Source of the DNA: Paralvinella palmiformis
Taxonomy: Eukaryota; Annelida; Polychaeta; Terebellida; Alvinellidae
Direction: 5' to 3'
NCBI GenBank assembly: GCA_025642065.1
Contig: JAODUP010000021.1
Coordinates: forward strand, 1,126,001 to 1,190,000
DNA length: 64,000 nt
In this document: piece by piece, positions 47,017 through 58,776 of the stretch
How the letters are laid out: the number at the start of each line of letters is the position of its first letter
How positions within the stretch are numbered: position 1 is the stretch's first letter
Notes under the pieces: model-generated
Databases searched by the model: none
Seen by the model: only the letters and a program-made list of their open reading frames with translations
Told to the model about the DNA's origin: nothing
Program-made: the position numbers and the translations under genes

Positions 47017-47380
47017 GTGAGCTAGGTGGCCTAGCGGTTAAGTACCCGGCACTTGGTGCCAACGGTCACAGGTTCGAACCCCGTAAGAGGTCGAAACTTT
47101 TCCAGGGATTAATTTCTCGGCTCACAATATTGCGGGTGGCTGACCACGTTAAATGGCGCTGCCGTCTCCACTGAATTATTTAAAATAAAGGGGGACGTTA
47201 AAAACCCCTAAGGACGTAAAACACTATGGCAGTGACCACCCTCAGGGTATTTCGGCTCCATCTTTCCGTACTGCTCCCCTGTGAGTGGTGGGGGGGGAGT
47301 TTACTCAACCATTCCAACATAGAGGCTGTGCTGATTAAGCGACAGCCTGGGGATTCTCCCCGAATAACAAAACAAACAAA
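47017..47380 (+). mobile_element. tRNA-derived SINE, 350-bp family, copy 2
   Basis: Full copy in plus orientation: gtgagctaggtggcctagcg (A-box head), ggttcgaacccc (B box), body with ctgaccacgttaaatggcg, gggggacgttaaaaa, gaccaccctcagggtatttc and gacagcctggggattctccc, ending aacaaaacaaacaaa. It aligns end to end with the reverse complement of 5437-5787. The poly-G in the body is longer here. Confidence 0.85.
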
Positions 47381-47389
47381 GCATAAACC

Positions 47390-49480
47390 TTTACTGGTGT
47401 CTTGTTATGATAACAAAACTAAAAGATGATACGTCAACGTCCAGCTGTGATTTCATTCATCCGGGTAGAGCTCTGTCTTGTGTATCGATGTCAAATGACA
47501 ACACGCTTTAGCCATATCTGGTTCCGTGATCTACAGTAAGGGATGATGTTGTCTGTTAACTACAGTGATGTATATTCTCCGATATATTCCCTTCTGGTTG
47601 ATCTACATATTTGCTTTTGAACGTTGTTAGCATAGATCTGCATAAAGTATTTGATAAAGTCGACTTGATGTCGATTTATTAATTCATTATTGCTTATCAT
47701 TACTATAAATATGTAAAACATTTACATAAAGTTTTACAGTTAGTTGCGGAAACTGAAAGGTCGTTGCCTCATCTTTATCGTTGCCGTTAAACAATTTAAT
47801 TACAAATGATTGAGGAAGTGAAAAAAGGAGGTGACTATTTAGTTAGAATATTTGCGATTGTTTCATGTTTCAATAAAAATATCACTAAGAAAAACTTCAC
47901 GGCCACATACCCCAAGTGAAGTTGGTGCTTAGGTTAAACAAATGAATTAGTAAACAAGTAAGCGCTTTATTCGTCCACATACTGTACACAGTAAACATAT
48001 ATATTACAATTTCATGATACAATATACAGAGAGGTAACACTAATAATCTTATAGGTTGAGATCCGAAAGCAATAGTGTACATTATTTGATATACAAGACA
48101 AGATATATAATAGACCTTGTCAATTAAGCTAGTGACATCTGGTGGCAGGATTTAGAACCACTACATTCGGGTCGTGTTAATCGCAGAGTCTGGATCCCCG
48201 TTCCTTTTCAATGTGTACGTGAGATATTTTAACGATAATTGCCGGTGATAATACTCCACGATTCCAACATCAGTAAAGGAAAATGAAAGATAAGGTGATA
48301 TTTAGTATATTTCTTTTCAAAGAAGACTGATTTAGTAAACTAAATAGATTAAATTGGAAGTTCTATGTGGTAGTTCGCCGAACACATTTCCCGTGTACAG
48401 GCGGATTGCCGTATTCGTAGCGAAAGTTTATGTATAGGCGGTGGCTTTCCCATAATGTTTCTTCAATACACATCTTTGGCCATTTATAATAATATCGAAA
48501 ATGGACAAGGCAGTTGTAATAATATTATCATTTTACCATGACAATTCAGAGATATCTTCAACGATTTGTTTTATTTGTGATCATTTCCGTGTATCATCGT
48601 CTAGCAGTAGGCTTATGGCGCATGCGCACGTGAGTAATAATACGCCGCCATCGATGGCATAATTCTAATAAACAAACGGGTATGCTATTTGGATCGAAAA
48701 TACTCATCAAATCGGAGACATATTGTGTTACACAAAAGTATTGATTGATAGAGCAATCATCCGGCATAGATATATTGCATTTGTGTATTATTTCTCGCGA
48801 ATTAACGCGAACCATGAGTCGATTTTAAAATGTAAACAAACCCCGTCTGTCGCCATTTCAATTTTCAAGCGATAACTAATTCTAGAGGACTTCGCTAAAG
48901 AAGTATTTACTCTCATTTGTTGACAATAACAACATTTAATAATGGAATATGCTGAACAACAGGAAACTAATCTATCACCAGAAGTATTTTCCTATCTGAA
49001 TTCCAATTGTATTACGCAGTAGATCGTTGTTCAAACCGAGATGTTCAGAACAAGAATCCGGCCATGAAGCTCCGCCTCCGCTGTTCTGGGCGGTGACCCG
49101 AAGTGTAAAAGCCCGCGAAAATTAGTTGGCAAGGTCTATTGATATTGGGTTAGGTGTTACCTAAAAGAGGTGTGAGAAAATAATAAAAATACAAAAATGC
49201 GAGTGCAAGACATATAATAGTATCATAGACACAATGACCTATTAGCAAGACAAAAGCAATATATCAGTGTAAGGAACACATATGGAAAAGAAACCGGTTA
49301 TCAATGTACACACTTTTCACACTGCAAAAAGATTTTTTTGGTAGATATGTTTTTACTTTATAGTGTAAATTTCCCCATATTGCGGGACCTTGGTGTAAAA
49401 TTGAATTAGAAGCAAGACAAGTGCGGCGCGTTTTTTACACGAGGTGCTCGACTTTGTCGTGTATTATGATCGTGATATGC
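47390..49480. other. Gene-free stretch
   Basis: A 73-codon minus-strand frame at 48815-48594 starts with ATG and has no recognised motif. No splice pattern or repeat supports it as a gene. Confidence 0.35.
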
Positions 49481-49503
49481 AATATTTAGTATGAGGTGCT
49501 TCA

Positions 49504-50230
49504 TTAAAGATTTGGGTGATATTTTATTATATCATTATCAATTTTTTGATAAGGTTCATCAGGTTGTGTTGAAGATGCATACAGCGTGACGTCATCAGCA
49601 AACAAGATAGCTGCAGCATCTGTAAGAGAAAGTAGCAAGTCATTTGTGTAAATTATGAAAAGTAGGGGTCCTAAGATGGATCCCTGCGGTACCGCGGATG
49701 TGATACACTGATTATCAGAAGATATACCTTTATATTGTACGTATTGAGTTTGATCAGATAAATAACTTGTGAACCAGTCCAGTGATTGACCCCGCACCCC
49801 AGAATATTCCAATTTATTAATTAATAATTCATGATCTATCGGCTCAAGGGCCTTTGACAAGTCTAGATATGTTGCAAGTGTGTGTTCATTATTTTCTCTG
49901 GCTTTGACGTTATCAATTAGAGAATCGGTCACCGCTTGGGCTGTTAGGTGACGGTTTCTAAAGCCCTACAGACACTTGTACAGTAAATTGTATGTTTCCA
50001 AGAGTGAATAAAGTCTTTTATGGACAACTTGTTCTAGAACTTCTGGAAAAACCGGCAATAATTATATAGGCCAATAATAAGAGAATTGATGTTTAACTTT
50101 TGATTTATAGATAGGCACTACTTTAGCAACTTTGATACAGTTTGGAACTATTCCACTTTCAAGCGACTTAAAGGAAATCATGCTAACTGGTTGGGATATT
50201 TGACCTTTCACTTTCTTCAAAAACATTCAT
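49504..50230 (-). pseudogene. Non-LTR RT fragment
   Basis: Minus strand: an N-terminal part with stops (50230-49940: VKGQISQPVS, IVPNCIKVAKVVPIYK), then a 142-codon open piece reading YLDLSKALEPIDHELL, QGSILGPLLFIIYTNDLLLS and ILFADDVTLYA. The FADD catalytic box is intact. The later thumb and C-terminal parts are missing, so it is a truncated jockey/CR1-type copy. Confidence 0.8.
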
Positions 50231-51217
50231 CCTATCCAGTAACAATTATTTCCTATCAAGACTCGATCGTATACAATATTTTCCAGTTTAAATCTCTTTT
50301 TATTGGTATTTTTACGTATACGTTACCACCATTTAATATTTATCTCCTAATTGTGGAGTAAATAAATAAATAGAATGAAATCAATATAGTAAACAACAAA
50401 GAAAATATGTTTGTAAACTAATTTGGCGTTTATTTATAACAAGTTAGTAGTTGTTGTTGTACTGGACAAATAATAACCTAGTTTAATTGATAGAACGGCA
50501 TGTCAATCATAGTCACTTAGGGCCACTTGATCGTCAGCCATTTGACCAAGTACTCCTGAAGCGAAAGATGAAACATGCCGTTTTAGATAAATGCGGAATT
50601 TGAACCCCACAATCTCTCAGAAAGTAGTAATTTGTTTGCGCTGATTTAACGGGTTTTCACGGGCTTTCAGTCGATTTACTATTAACAGTATTTTTTAAAT
50701 TTATTATAGAATACATAGACTGTAGGCCGATTAAAATATTTCCGATATTTTAAATGAACATTGCTATACGAACGTTGGTTATGAATAATTTTAATAGATG
50801 GAATGATCTGATATTTGAACGTGTGCTTAATTGTTCCCTACCCCCCCCCAACCCGGTCTGTTAACTTTTTTACATCTTTGTCATTATTTGTCTGTAAATA
50901 ATATGATGGGTCAGTGTTGTGGCAGTTATATACTTACCTTTCAGTGAATGGAACTCTATGTTATGTTCAATCTTATTTAATTTACGCAAATCTACACGAT
51001 AACTAAGTATATTTTTGTAAAGTTTGTTATTTTTTTTAGGCTATGTTCATCTAGGAAAAGATTATCTCTACATTACAGAAGTGAATCAGTACAGATTGTT
51101 TCAATATCGATTGCCCCAAAATAAATAATTATGATCGAAAGTATTTCCCCCCTGAGATAAAGGGTTTCAAGAGAAATAACTGGTTGACCTAAAGGAATAA
51201 TCAAATCAGCCTTAGAT

Positions 51218-54200
51218 ATGGCTACTGTCCAGTATTTGGATGTCTTCAGCGAGTTTAAGCATTTCATGAGGTGTACGATCTGCCTGGAGACACTGACTGC
51301 ACCTCGCACACTGCCATGCCTGCACACGTTCTGTACGACCTGTCTGGAGAGACACGTGGATAACACGCTGGTGACTACACCCGGTGGTGGCGATGCGCAC
51401 TTCCTTTGTCCGGCCTGTCGCGAGCGAGTGATGCTGCCACGTGACGGTGTAATCGGCTTTCGACGAGATTTCCGCGTCGAACAGATCCGCGAGATCCTGA
51501 CCAAGAACGCGTCATCCGAGGAAAGCGGTACCAACGCGGAGGAGTTCGGATGCAGCATCTGTTTGGGCGTCTTCGACACGTCATCGACCTACTGCCGAGA
51601 CTGCCGGAAGTCGTTCTGCGACATGTGTGCCCACGTGCACGACCAGATTCCGGTGTTTAGCAAACATTCGGTGGAGGCACGTCAGCCAGGCAGCACGACT
51701 TCCGGTTTGGAATGTTCACGACATTCTTCCGACGTACTCTCCTACATCTGCGAGGACTGTCTGAAGCTGGTCTGTTCGACATGCATCATCAAGGAGCATG
51801 GCGATCACGTGATCGTCGAAAAGGAACAAGGTACGATCGTTGACACTTCCGGTTTTAACTCGTGCACAAAGGGTGGGATGTGATGGGTCGCTTCAGCTTG
51901 GTAGTATTATTTCTCTAAGTGATGGCCCTTCTCGATAATATTCTCATTCATTCACTCATTCATTCACTCACTCACTCCCTGTATCACTCACTGACTGACT
52001 GACTCACTAACTTCAGTCCTGTAATTAACCCATCCATTTGATAATGGTGTCATCTCTTTAGATATATCCCGTGATGGTGATTGTTTATGATGATGATAAT
52101 GATGATGATGATGATGATAATGGAGACGACTTCGATGATGATCAGTATCCACTCTTCTTAGGTATAAAGGAGATGACGAGAAGAGTTGACATACAGCGCC
52201 AGACAGTACTGGCTAGACGCGATCAGCTGATGTCTGTCAGAGATAACATCAGATACCAGAAACGACAACTGGATGTCACACGGACATCTATGATAAGTGA
52301 GATAAAGACCAAGGTCACGGAGGTCATAGAGGACATATATAGGCAGGAGAACAGCTTACTCCAGGTTAGTGTGTATGTGTGTGTGTGTGTGTGGGGGGGG
52401 TATAAGACATATCAATGAGATATTAATATCTGCATTATTTAACAGATCACCCCCCCCCCCCAACACACACACACATACATTCTGCATTAATAACTTGATG
52501 AATCATTCTATGACATAATGTAATACAGTCTAGGAAAAAAGGTAGTAGTATCCCAAAATGCTGCATAAATGACAATTTTGGAGCACTCTTACAATAACTT
52601 TCGTTGTATTTTTCATAACATTGTGTCATTTTATAATGTCAGTTCATTGTGTTCAATAGTATTGAATACAGTTTTTACTTAATAATACTGGTTTATTAGT
52701 TTTATTGCCAATTCTTTGAATCTGTGACAAATACTAACAAAAACAATGTTTTTATTCGTTGACAAAACTTCACAAAACAACTGAAATCCACATTCAAAAT
52801 ATTTGTCCTTGTGTTAAAGCTGATGAATCATGCCAGGGAATATGAAATAATATTCAATACTTCGTGTGGCCTCCTCTGGCGTTGTATACGACACGCAAGC
52901 GTCGAGGCATGCTCAAAACCAGGATTGGGAGCTTCTGATCCATAATATCTCGCCAGATGTCCACGACAGCTTAGATCAGTCCAACCACGTTTGTTGGGGG
53001 GTAGTCCATGTTGTTCAATCTACGTGAGATTTCCGACCAGAGGTTCTCGATCAGGTTCAAATTCGGTGACATAGCAGGCCAATCCATGTGCTGCACATCC
53101 TCATCTTCGAGGAAACCCATGACACGTCGCGCTCGGTGTGTTGGAGCATTGTCATCTTGGAACACAAACTTTCACTGGAAGTCTCTCCTAGCAAATGGGA
53201 GCATTTTAGTTTTCAGGACACGTACGTACTGGTACTGATCATTGTTTCGATCCAGTACGTGGAACTCGGATTTCCCTCTGTTATTAAAGGCACCGCTGCC
53301 GCCTGCCTGTACTCTAGGCCGTACACACTCATCCAATAGAGCTTCGTGAGCTTGTCGGCGTACTCGAACACGATTATCTTGACGATCCAGCAAAACTTTG
53401 GATTCGTCACTGAACATAACGTGTTGCCAGTGACCATCACACCAGCTTAAGTGCCCACGCGCCAACACAAATCGCGGTTGTTGATGTCTTCTTTGCAGTA
53501 GGGGCTTCCTCACGTATCGTCTTGCCAAATAACCAGGGTTCAAAAGTCGATAATTCACCAGCCGAGTTGTTATAGGAACATTTGTGAAACGGATCCAGTC
53601 AGCACGGAGCTGAGATGAAGGTTTTGTTCGGCTATTACGGCACAGTCGGAGCAGATATAGGTCATGTCTAGCTGTGGTTTTCTTGAGACGACCAGATCTT
53701 GGCCTAGGAGTCGTTAGACCAGTCTCCCGATGACGCTTCAGGATTTAGAGATCGATCCTTGGGTGATCCGGAACACTTTGGCAAAGTCCTTCTGGCTAGA
53801 CCTTGTCTGGCGTATACCAACAATCCTGTTGCACAAATCTGCACTCAATTGACTTCTCATGGTTGCTAATTATCTCATAAGAAGTTGAGAAAGAATTGAT
53901 TAAAACGAAGAGGCTTTTCACTTATATAGACCAGAAGCGGTCTCAAAGGGATTGGCAACCAAACAAAAGGGCGCTCTATAATTGGTTAATTGCAATCACC
54001 CCCATCAGTCGTACGACACCGAAATATTGGCTGTAGACATACAGCATCATATCGGGGTAGTAGGTGACAGTACGTTATATTATATTATATGTCGTGTGAG
54101 TGAGCGAGTGAGTGAGCAAGTGAGTTAATAAGTGAGTGGGTGACAGACTCAGTGAGTCAGTGAATTGGTAGGCCGGTTGATTGGTAGTCGGGTAGATGTA

Positions 54201-55471
54201 TCAATTAGGTGAATGCTGATATACAGTCTAAATGTCTATTACTTCAGGATCTCGAGAGTCACCTCGCGGACGAAGAGTCCCGTCTGGATAGTGCCAGAGA
54301 TCATATTGAGTTACTGATAGAACAGATGTCTGAAGCTACCAATAGGACCGATGAAGTGCTCGTTCTGGGTAGAGATCACTCCAGGATCCGGACGTACAGG
54401 GATCTGGAACGAGATCTCACACAGCTGTTTGAAGAGAGCCTTCTGGTCGACCTGTCCTCGCCTTCTGTCCAATTGAACTTCATTCCCCACGTCGTCCTCT
54501 CCCAGGTGGGTCGGATATCCGTTCACGTGGCGCCCGTTGGCACGGACGCCGCTTTCGATTCCGGATCTCAGGATTCTATCTCCGGATCGAGCAGTGACCC
54601 GGATACAAACGACAGCGGCACGATAAGCTGGGACTGTTTGCCATCAAGAAGATCTCGCCCCTTTCGTCCATTGAAGATCTCGCTAATGGTGAAGTTCGGC
54701 AAACGAGGCCGATCTGGCGGTGAATTCGATCTTCCCCGTGACGTCTGCTACGTGGCTGGAGGCAGCCATTTTGCGGTCTGCGACACGAACAACGAACGAA
54801 TCCAGGTTTTTGACGAGCAGGGTTTGCTTATTCGGGTCATAGGTCAGAACGAGATCAGACCGTGGGGTCTGACTACTTCCGCTTGCGGAGAGTTCCTGGT
54901 GGCTGACAATGCCGACAAATGCGTTAAAATATTCGATGGGGATGGTCAGCTTCAAAGGAAAATTGGTTCGTTCCTTTGCCCGTGTGGGGTCGCTGTTACT
55001 AGTACGAAGCACGTGATCGTCACCGATTTCTTCAGCTCATGTTATTACGTCATCGATTGGAAGGGAGACCTGCGTAGACAAGTTCGATATCGCACCAGCG
55101 ACGATAATCACGCGTGTGGCGCCTCGCGCGTGGCCGTCACTTCCCGGGATGACGTCATCATTTCCGACGTCAGCAACGCCTCGTTGAAGGCATACGATCG
55201 ACGAGGGCGCCACCTGTGGACGGTTGCCGACCACATGCAACTGGTGGCTCCACACGGCGTGTGCGTGACCGACGATGATATCATTTTAGTCGGAGACTGC
55301 GTCACCCATCGAATTGCGCAGTTCAACGTCGACGGCCAATTCCTGGGGACGATAAGGACTCCCGAAGCGCGGGTCAGAGAGCCGACGTCATTGGCTATTT
55401 CGAAAGAGAACACGTTGGTGGTTAGCCGAATGAACGCCAATCAAATTCGAGTTTACCGGGTCACTAACTGA
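51218..55471 (+). CDS. TRIM-NHL E3 ubiquitin ligase
   Basis: Three exons join in phase: 51218-51830, 52162-52364 and 54248-55471. The ATG at 51218 is the first in frame, and an acceptor-like gccttag just upstream hints at a 5-prime UTR intron. Order: RING finger (CTICLETL, PCLHTFCTTC, FLCPAC; C3HC4), B-box 1 (CSICLGVFD, CRDCRKSFCDMC), B-box 2 (LECSRHSSD, CEDCLKLVCSTC, EHGDH), coiled coil across exon 2 and the start of exon 3, a Ser/Asp-rich linker, then six NHL blades closing the protein. About 680 residues in total. TRIM-NHL proteins transfer ubiquitin and use the propeller to bind RNA or protein (family knowledge). No filamin repeat is present between coil and propeller. An alternative acceptor at 54225-54226 adds seven codons in frame. 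Confidence 0.92.
51831..52161 (+). other. Intron 1 of TRIM-NHL gene
   Basis: Donor CAAG|gtacga, acceptor ttcttag. A (GAT)n run at 52086-52140 lies near the acceptor; it can be read as poly-Asp in frame with exon 2, so a misread gene model could include it. Confidence 0.8.
52524..54072 (-). mobile_element. Tc1/mariner transposon, inactive
   Basis: Lies wholly in intron 2 of the TRIM-NHL gene, on the opposite strand. Minus-strand pieces: an N-terminal helix-turn-helix part near 53870-53580 with stops, then 53558-53172 with HVMFSDESKVLL (catalytic Asp in SDES), and 53165-52971 with FQDDNAPTHRARR (second Asp) and SPNLNLIENLW (final acid). A frame change separates the last two. Ends are diverged: tacagtc at 52524 and gacagta at 54066-54072 fit an inverted pair next to TA. 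Confidence 0.8.
52860..53865 (-). pseudogene. Tc1-like transposase gene, broken
   Basis: The three catalytic acids of a DDE transposase can all be seen (SDESK, QDDNAPTH, NLIENLW), with spacing of the Tc1/mariner type. The frame shifts near 53168, just before the DDNAP motif, and stops break the N-terminal DNA-binding part. Cannot make full-length enzyme. Confidence 0.75.
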
Positions 55472-55474
55472 AGC

Positions 55475-55925
55475 TAGTCATTTGTGCTAAAAGATTATTT
55501 ATAAGCTCGTCTTTATTATTGTTATTATTGTTTCACCTGAAAACTATATCATATCTGTTTCTGTTGGCAAATGTTGTATGCAGTAAAGGACGGTTGTTGT
55601 GAACCACGAATTAGTTGGGCCTTTTTTCCTTTACGCATTCTTGTTTAACATCGTATCTTAGATTTGTCAGTGTTGTTTTGTAAACACAATTAACGCATCA
55701 GTTCAGTTTGCTGATTAAACTGTAAAAAATTAATATACAGAAAGCGAATAATTAATCAGTGATATTTAGTATTTAGAGTTGCTGGCTGCTGGTCTTTATC
55801 ATGGGATAAGTGAGGTTTATAAATTGTTGATCAATCATGAAATGAATAAACTCTTTCACCTGCCGATAATGTAGTTTTTAAATAATTGCGACGACGACTT
55901 AAACGTATTTTCGAGTATATGTCAT
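55475..55925. other. 3-prime flank of TRIM-NHL gene
   Basis: AT-rich, presumably 3-prime UTR and spacer. An AATAAA-type signal (gaataaac) is at about 55843. No other feature. Confidence 0.4.
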
Positions 55926-55928
55926 TGC

Positions 55929-56110
55929 GGCGCCTCCGTGGTCTAATCGGTAGCGCGTTGGACCACAGATCACTACCACCTGAGTTCGAATTTCGGCCGG
56001 GGCATGTCTGAAGGGTGTTTCATCTTTGACTTCGCTTCATTACATTTGGAGGTCGTTCGGCCCATTTAGCCTAATATGTGCAGAAAAATGGCCGTACAGC
56101 ATCAATCAAG
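55929..56110 (+). mobile_element. tRNA-derived SINE, family A, copy 3
   Basis: Close to the copy at 5866-6061: ggcgcctccgtggtctaatc, gttcgaatttcgg, gtctgaagggtgtttcatc and ggaggtcgttcggcccattt. Ends near catcaatcaagcaatc. Confidence 0.8.
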
Positions 56111-56373
56111 CAATCTATACGAAATATATAGCAAAGACGTAAACAAAAATTGTATTGGGTCAGATATACCATTAGACAGTGGATGCTTTTAAAGTTGTAG
56201 TCATAATAATGTGATGTTCCTATATATGAACAACTTGATCAAAATGACACCATTGAACTTGTATTGATCCGTCAGGATATAATTCAGAATATTTGGGTAT
56301 TGAAGATAACATGATAAACATTTATTAAACCATTACTCCACATTAGAAGATTTTAAGTCGATCCAGAAAGGCC

Positions 56374-56686
56374 ACTAACGATCAGCGGAAATTGGAATAT
56401 GCCTTTTAATTATATTCCATAGATATGCCTTTCAGTATGCCTAACGATTATCAGGTTAAAGTTACTGACTGTTTCTGTTTCATATAATCCTGTAGTTAGA
56501 CGGAATTTACCTGTGTGCTAATTACCGTTTTATAGAAACGGACGCCTGATTACCTAAACTTTAACCTAATTGACCGTTACATCATGGAATGATAATTGGA
56601 TGTTACTGATAATCGTTAGGTATACTGGAAGGCATATCTATGGAATATAATTAAAAACCATATGCTAATTTCGGCTGATCATTAGT
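56374..56686. mobile_element. 313-bp foldback MITE with ~80-bp arms
   Basis: The left arm (56374-56454) and right arm (56607-56686) are reverse complements with few mismatches: actaacgatcagcggaaatt against actaatgatcagccgaaatt, then ttaattatattccatagata and cctaacgattatcag in both. A further inverted pair, ggttaaagtt and aactttaacc, lies inside. No coding capacity. The actaa-type end does not match a superfamily I can name. Confidence 0.85.
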
Positions 56687-56825
56687 ATAAAACTACCTCT
56701 ATCTCTCTCTTTGCGTGTGTGTCTGTATGTGTATGTATGTATGTATGTGTATGTGTGTTCGTGCGTGCGTGCGGGTGTGTGTGTGCGCGCGTGTGCCTTA
56801 AATTACTTTTATCCCTCAACACCGG

Positions 56826-57182
56826 CATGGACCTGGTGTAGGTCATCGTTGAGCTGGTGTAGCACGGTACGGATCTGGTGTGGGTCAGCGTGGAGCTGGT
56901 GCAGATAAGAATGGAGCTGGTGTTGGCCCACAGAGTTGGTGTAGGCCAGCGTGGAGCTGTTGTAGGCCGGCGTGGAGCTGTCGTAGGTCGGTGTGGAGCT
57001 GGTATAGGCCGGTATGAAACTGGTGTAGGTCATCGTGGAGCTAATGTAGGTCAGCTAGGAGCTAGTATAGTCCGGCATGCAGCTGATGTAGGCCGGCTTA
57101 GAGCTGATGTAGGCCGGCGTGGAGCTGGCGTAGGCCGGCGTGGAGCTGGTGTATGCCGGGTGGAGCTGGTGTAGGCCGACGC
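56826..57182 (+). repeat. GC-rich ~21-bp minisatellite
   Basis: Seventeen or so units like gtgtaggccggcgtggagctg with substitutions. All three plus-strand frames stay open in part, which produces Gly/Val/Arg-rich pseudo-peptides. It is preceded by ttttatccctcaacaccggca, a 21-bp phrase also found at 19278. Confidence 0.9.
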
Positions 57183-57408
57183 AGAGTAAGGGAAGACGTC
57201 GGCTGGAGTGATGCTACTATTGGCCGCCGATGAAGAGCCATAAGACTACCCGTATGGGTCAAAGCGGTCATTGCCCCTTGTGTGAAGAGGTTAATAAGTT
57301 GCTGTACTGTCGTATCCACATAGAGAATACGTACACTCATGTATTATGACATAAATAAATCTACTAAGTTTTCTAATATGAAATTTTTCATGACGTCTAT
57401 TGAAGGGG

Positions 57409-57520
57409 CCTCCATGGCCTAACTGGTAGGGCAGTTGGCCACATATCTATAGCACCTGGGTTCAAACACCGGACGGTCTATATCAGAAGGACGTTTCGTC
57501 TTCCACTTCGCCTCCTTACC
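57409..57520 (+). mobile_element. SINE family A, diverged copy
   Basis: ggggcctccatggcctaactgg (head), gggttcaaacaccgg (B box) and tttcgtcttccacttcgcctcc (body start). Truncated after the first body segment. Confidence 0.6.
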
Positions 57521-57689
57521 AACAGCTGTTCTAGCATCTTTTTCGCACTTAGAACACGGCCAAGTGAAGCTACCGCTAGCAAATCTTGGTGTTGTGGATA
57601 GACCAAATATTTGCGAGACAGCTACGGACGTATAGCGTTGATTGTTCGGACAGAAGCCGCTGGCATATATTTGTGCCTTTAATCCTGCT

Positions 57690-58330
57690 GTCTGCATCCT
57701 TAAGTGCGCTCACTCTCAAATCGTATTTTTATGCCCGGACCATCCGATCTGCTGTTCTAATGGAAGCTCTGTCGGCATGGTTTTGTGAATTTGACTTAAT
57801 GTGGTGAGCCCAAATTGATAATATTTGTTTTATCCTCATTAAACTTTCAGAATATTTTGATCCTTCCCATGCCGAACAACGACATTGCAATACTGCAACC
57901 GTTTCATGGGAAGAGGAATCATTTGTCAGGATATATACTGCCATGTATTGTTCCGTTGATTCCGGGATAGTAGGAGGCAGCTCATCAGACTTGGCGTATT
58001 CTTTTATATTAAGACATTTATCAAGAGCAACGGGCCAAGAAATATACACTGTCGTAGACCAGATAACAAACACAGAACATCAGAAAAGATACCATCAACA
58101 GAGATCTTCGGAGAGCTTTGTTCAAAATAGGAGATTATAAACCATTCACATATTTTACCTAATGAACCAAACATATCTTTCAGCCACAAGAAGATCACGT
58201 TAACTGTATAAAATACTGTAGACAAATCCAGAATATCCATTATTTCTGGATTATCCCAATTAACTGATATTATTTTTATACTCTGTTTTGGTTCTGTGAC
58301 AACATTAATATGGAAACTGTCGATGTTCAA
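57690..58330 (-). pseudogene. Non-LTR RT fragment
   Basis: Minus strand reads MDILDLSTVFYTVNVIFLWL, YFEQSSPKISVDGIFSDVL and LSGLRQCIFLGPLLLINVLI, matching LDLSKAFDTVNH, the strand before and the PQGSVLGPLLF box of LINE reverse transcriptases. The later ADD region (near 57900) is scrambled by frameshifts. Confidence 0.7.
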
Positions 58331-58609
58331 TATTGATTATTATTGATTAGATATGTGCTTAGACGTACAGCTATTACCCTTTCTATAATTTTAGAGACAA
58401 ATATTAAATTCGAAATTGTCTTTAGACCTGGAGTGTAAGGTAGGTGTGGAAAGTGTTCAGGAAAACACGTAATTGTAGTCATGTATTAAATATCTTTGTA
58501 ATCTATCACAAACTGATATTCCTTGCAGCAATATCAGATGATTCTCTGAGTCACACTAATCCATAATTTTAATCAAGTGGGAAATTTATACATTCATCAA
58601 TACTTAACG

Positions 58610-58703
58610 GCTAAACGGACCGGACGACTTCCAAGGGTAATAAGACGAAGTGAAAGCTGAAACACCCCTCTGACATTGCACGGCTGGGGTTTGAACCCAG
58701 GTG

Positions 58704-58742
<39 letters not shown>

Positions 58743-58776
58743 CATATGCGCTACTAATAAAGCCATGCTCGCTCCC
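58610..58776 (-). mobile_element. SINE family A, copy with internal (TA)n
   Basis: Minus-strand head near 58776 (gagcatggctttattagtag), then a (AT)n run of about 34 bases at 58706-58740, then the B-box region gggttcaaaccccagcc and the body cagctttcacttcgtctta. The microsatellite sits between A and B boxes, where other copies have a short tata stretch. It overlaps the 3-prime end of the LINE described next. Confidence 0.65.

Noticed and set aside
48594..48815. Small minus-strand gene
   Set aside because: Single short frame without recognisable domain, splice context or codon bias.
54683..55440. Open frames antisense to the TRIM-NHL gene
   Set aside because: Shadows of a GC-rich coding exon; no motifs and no splice context.
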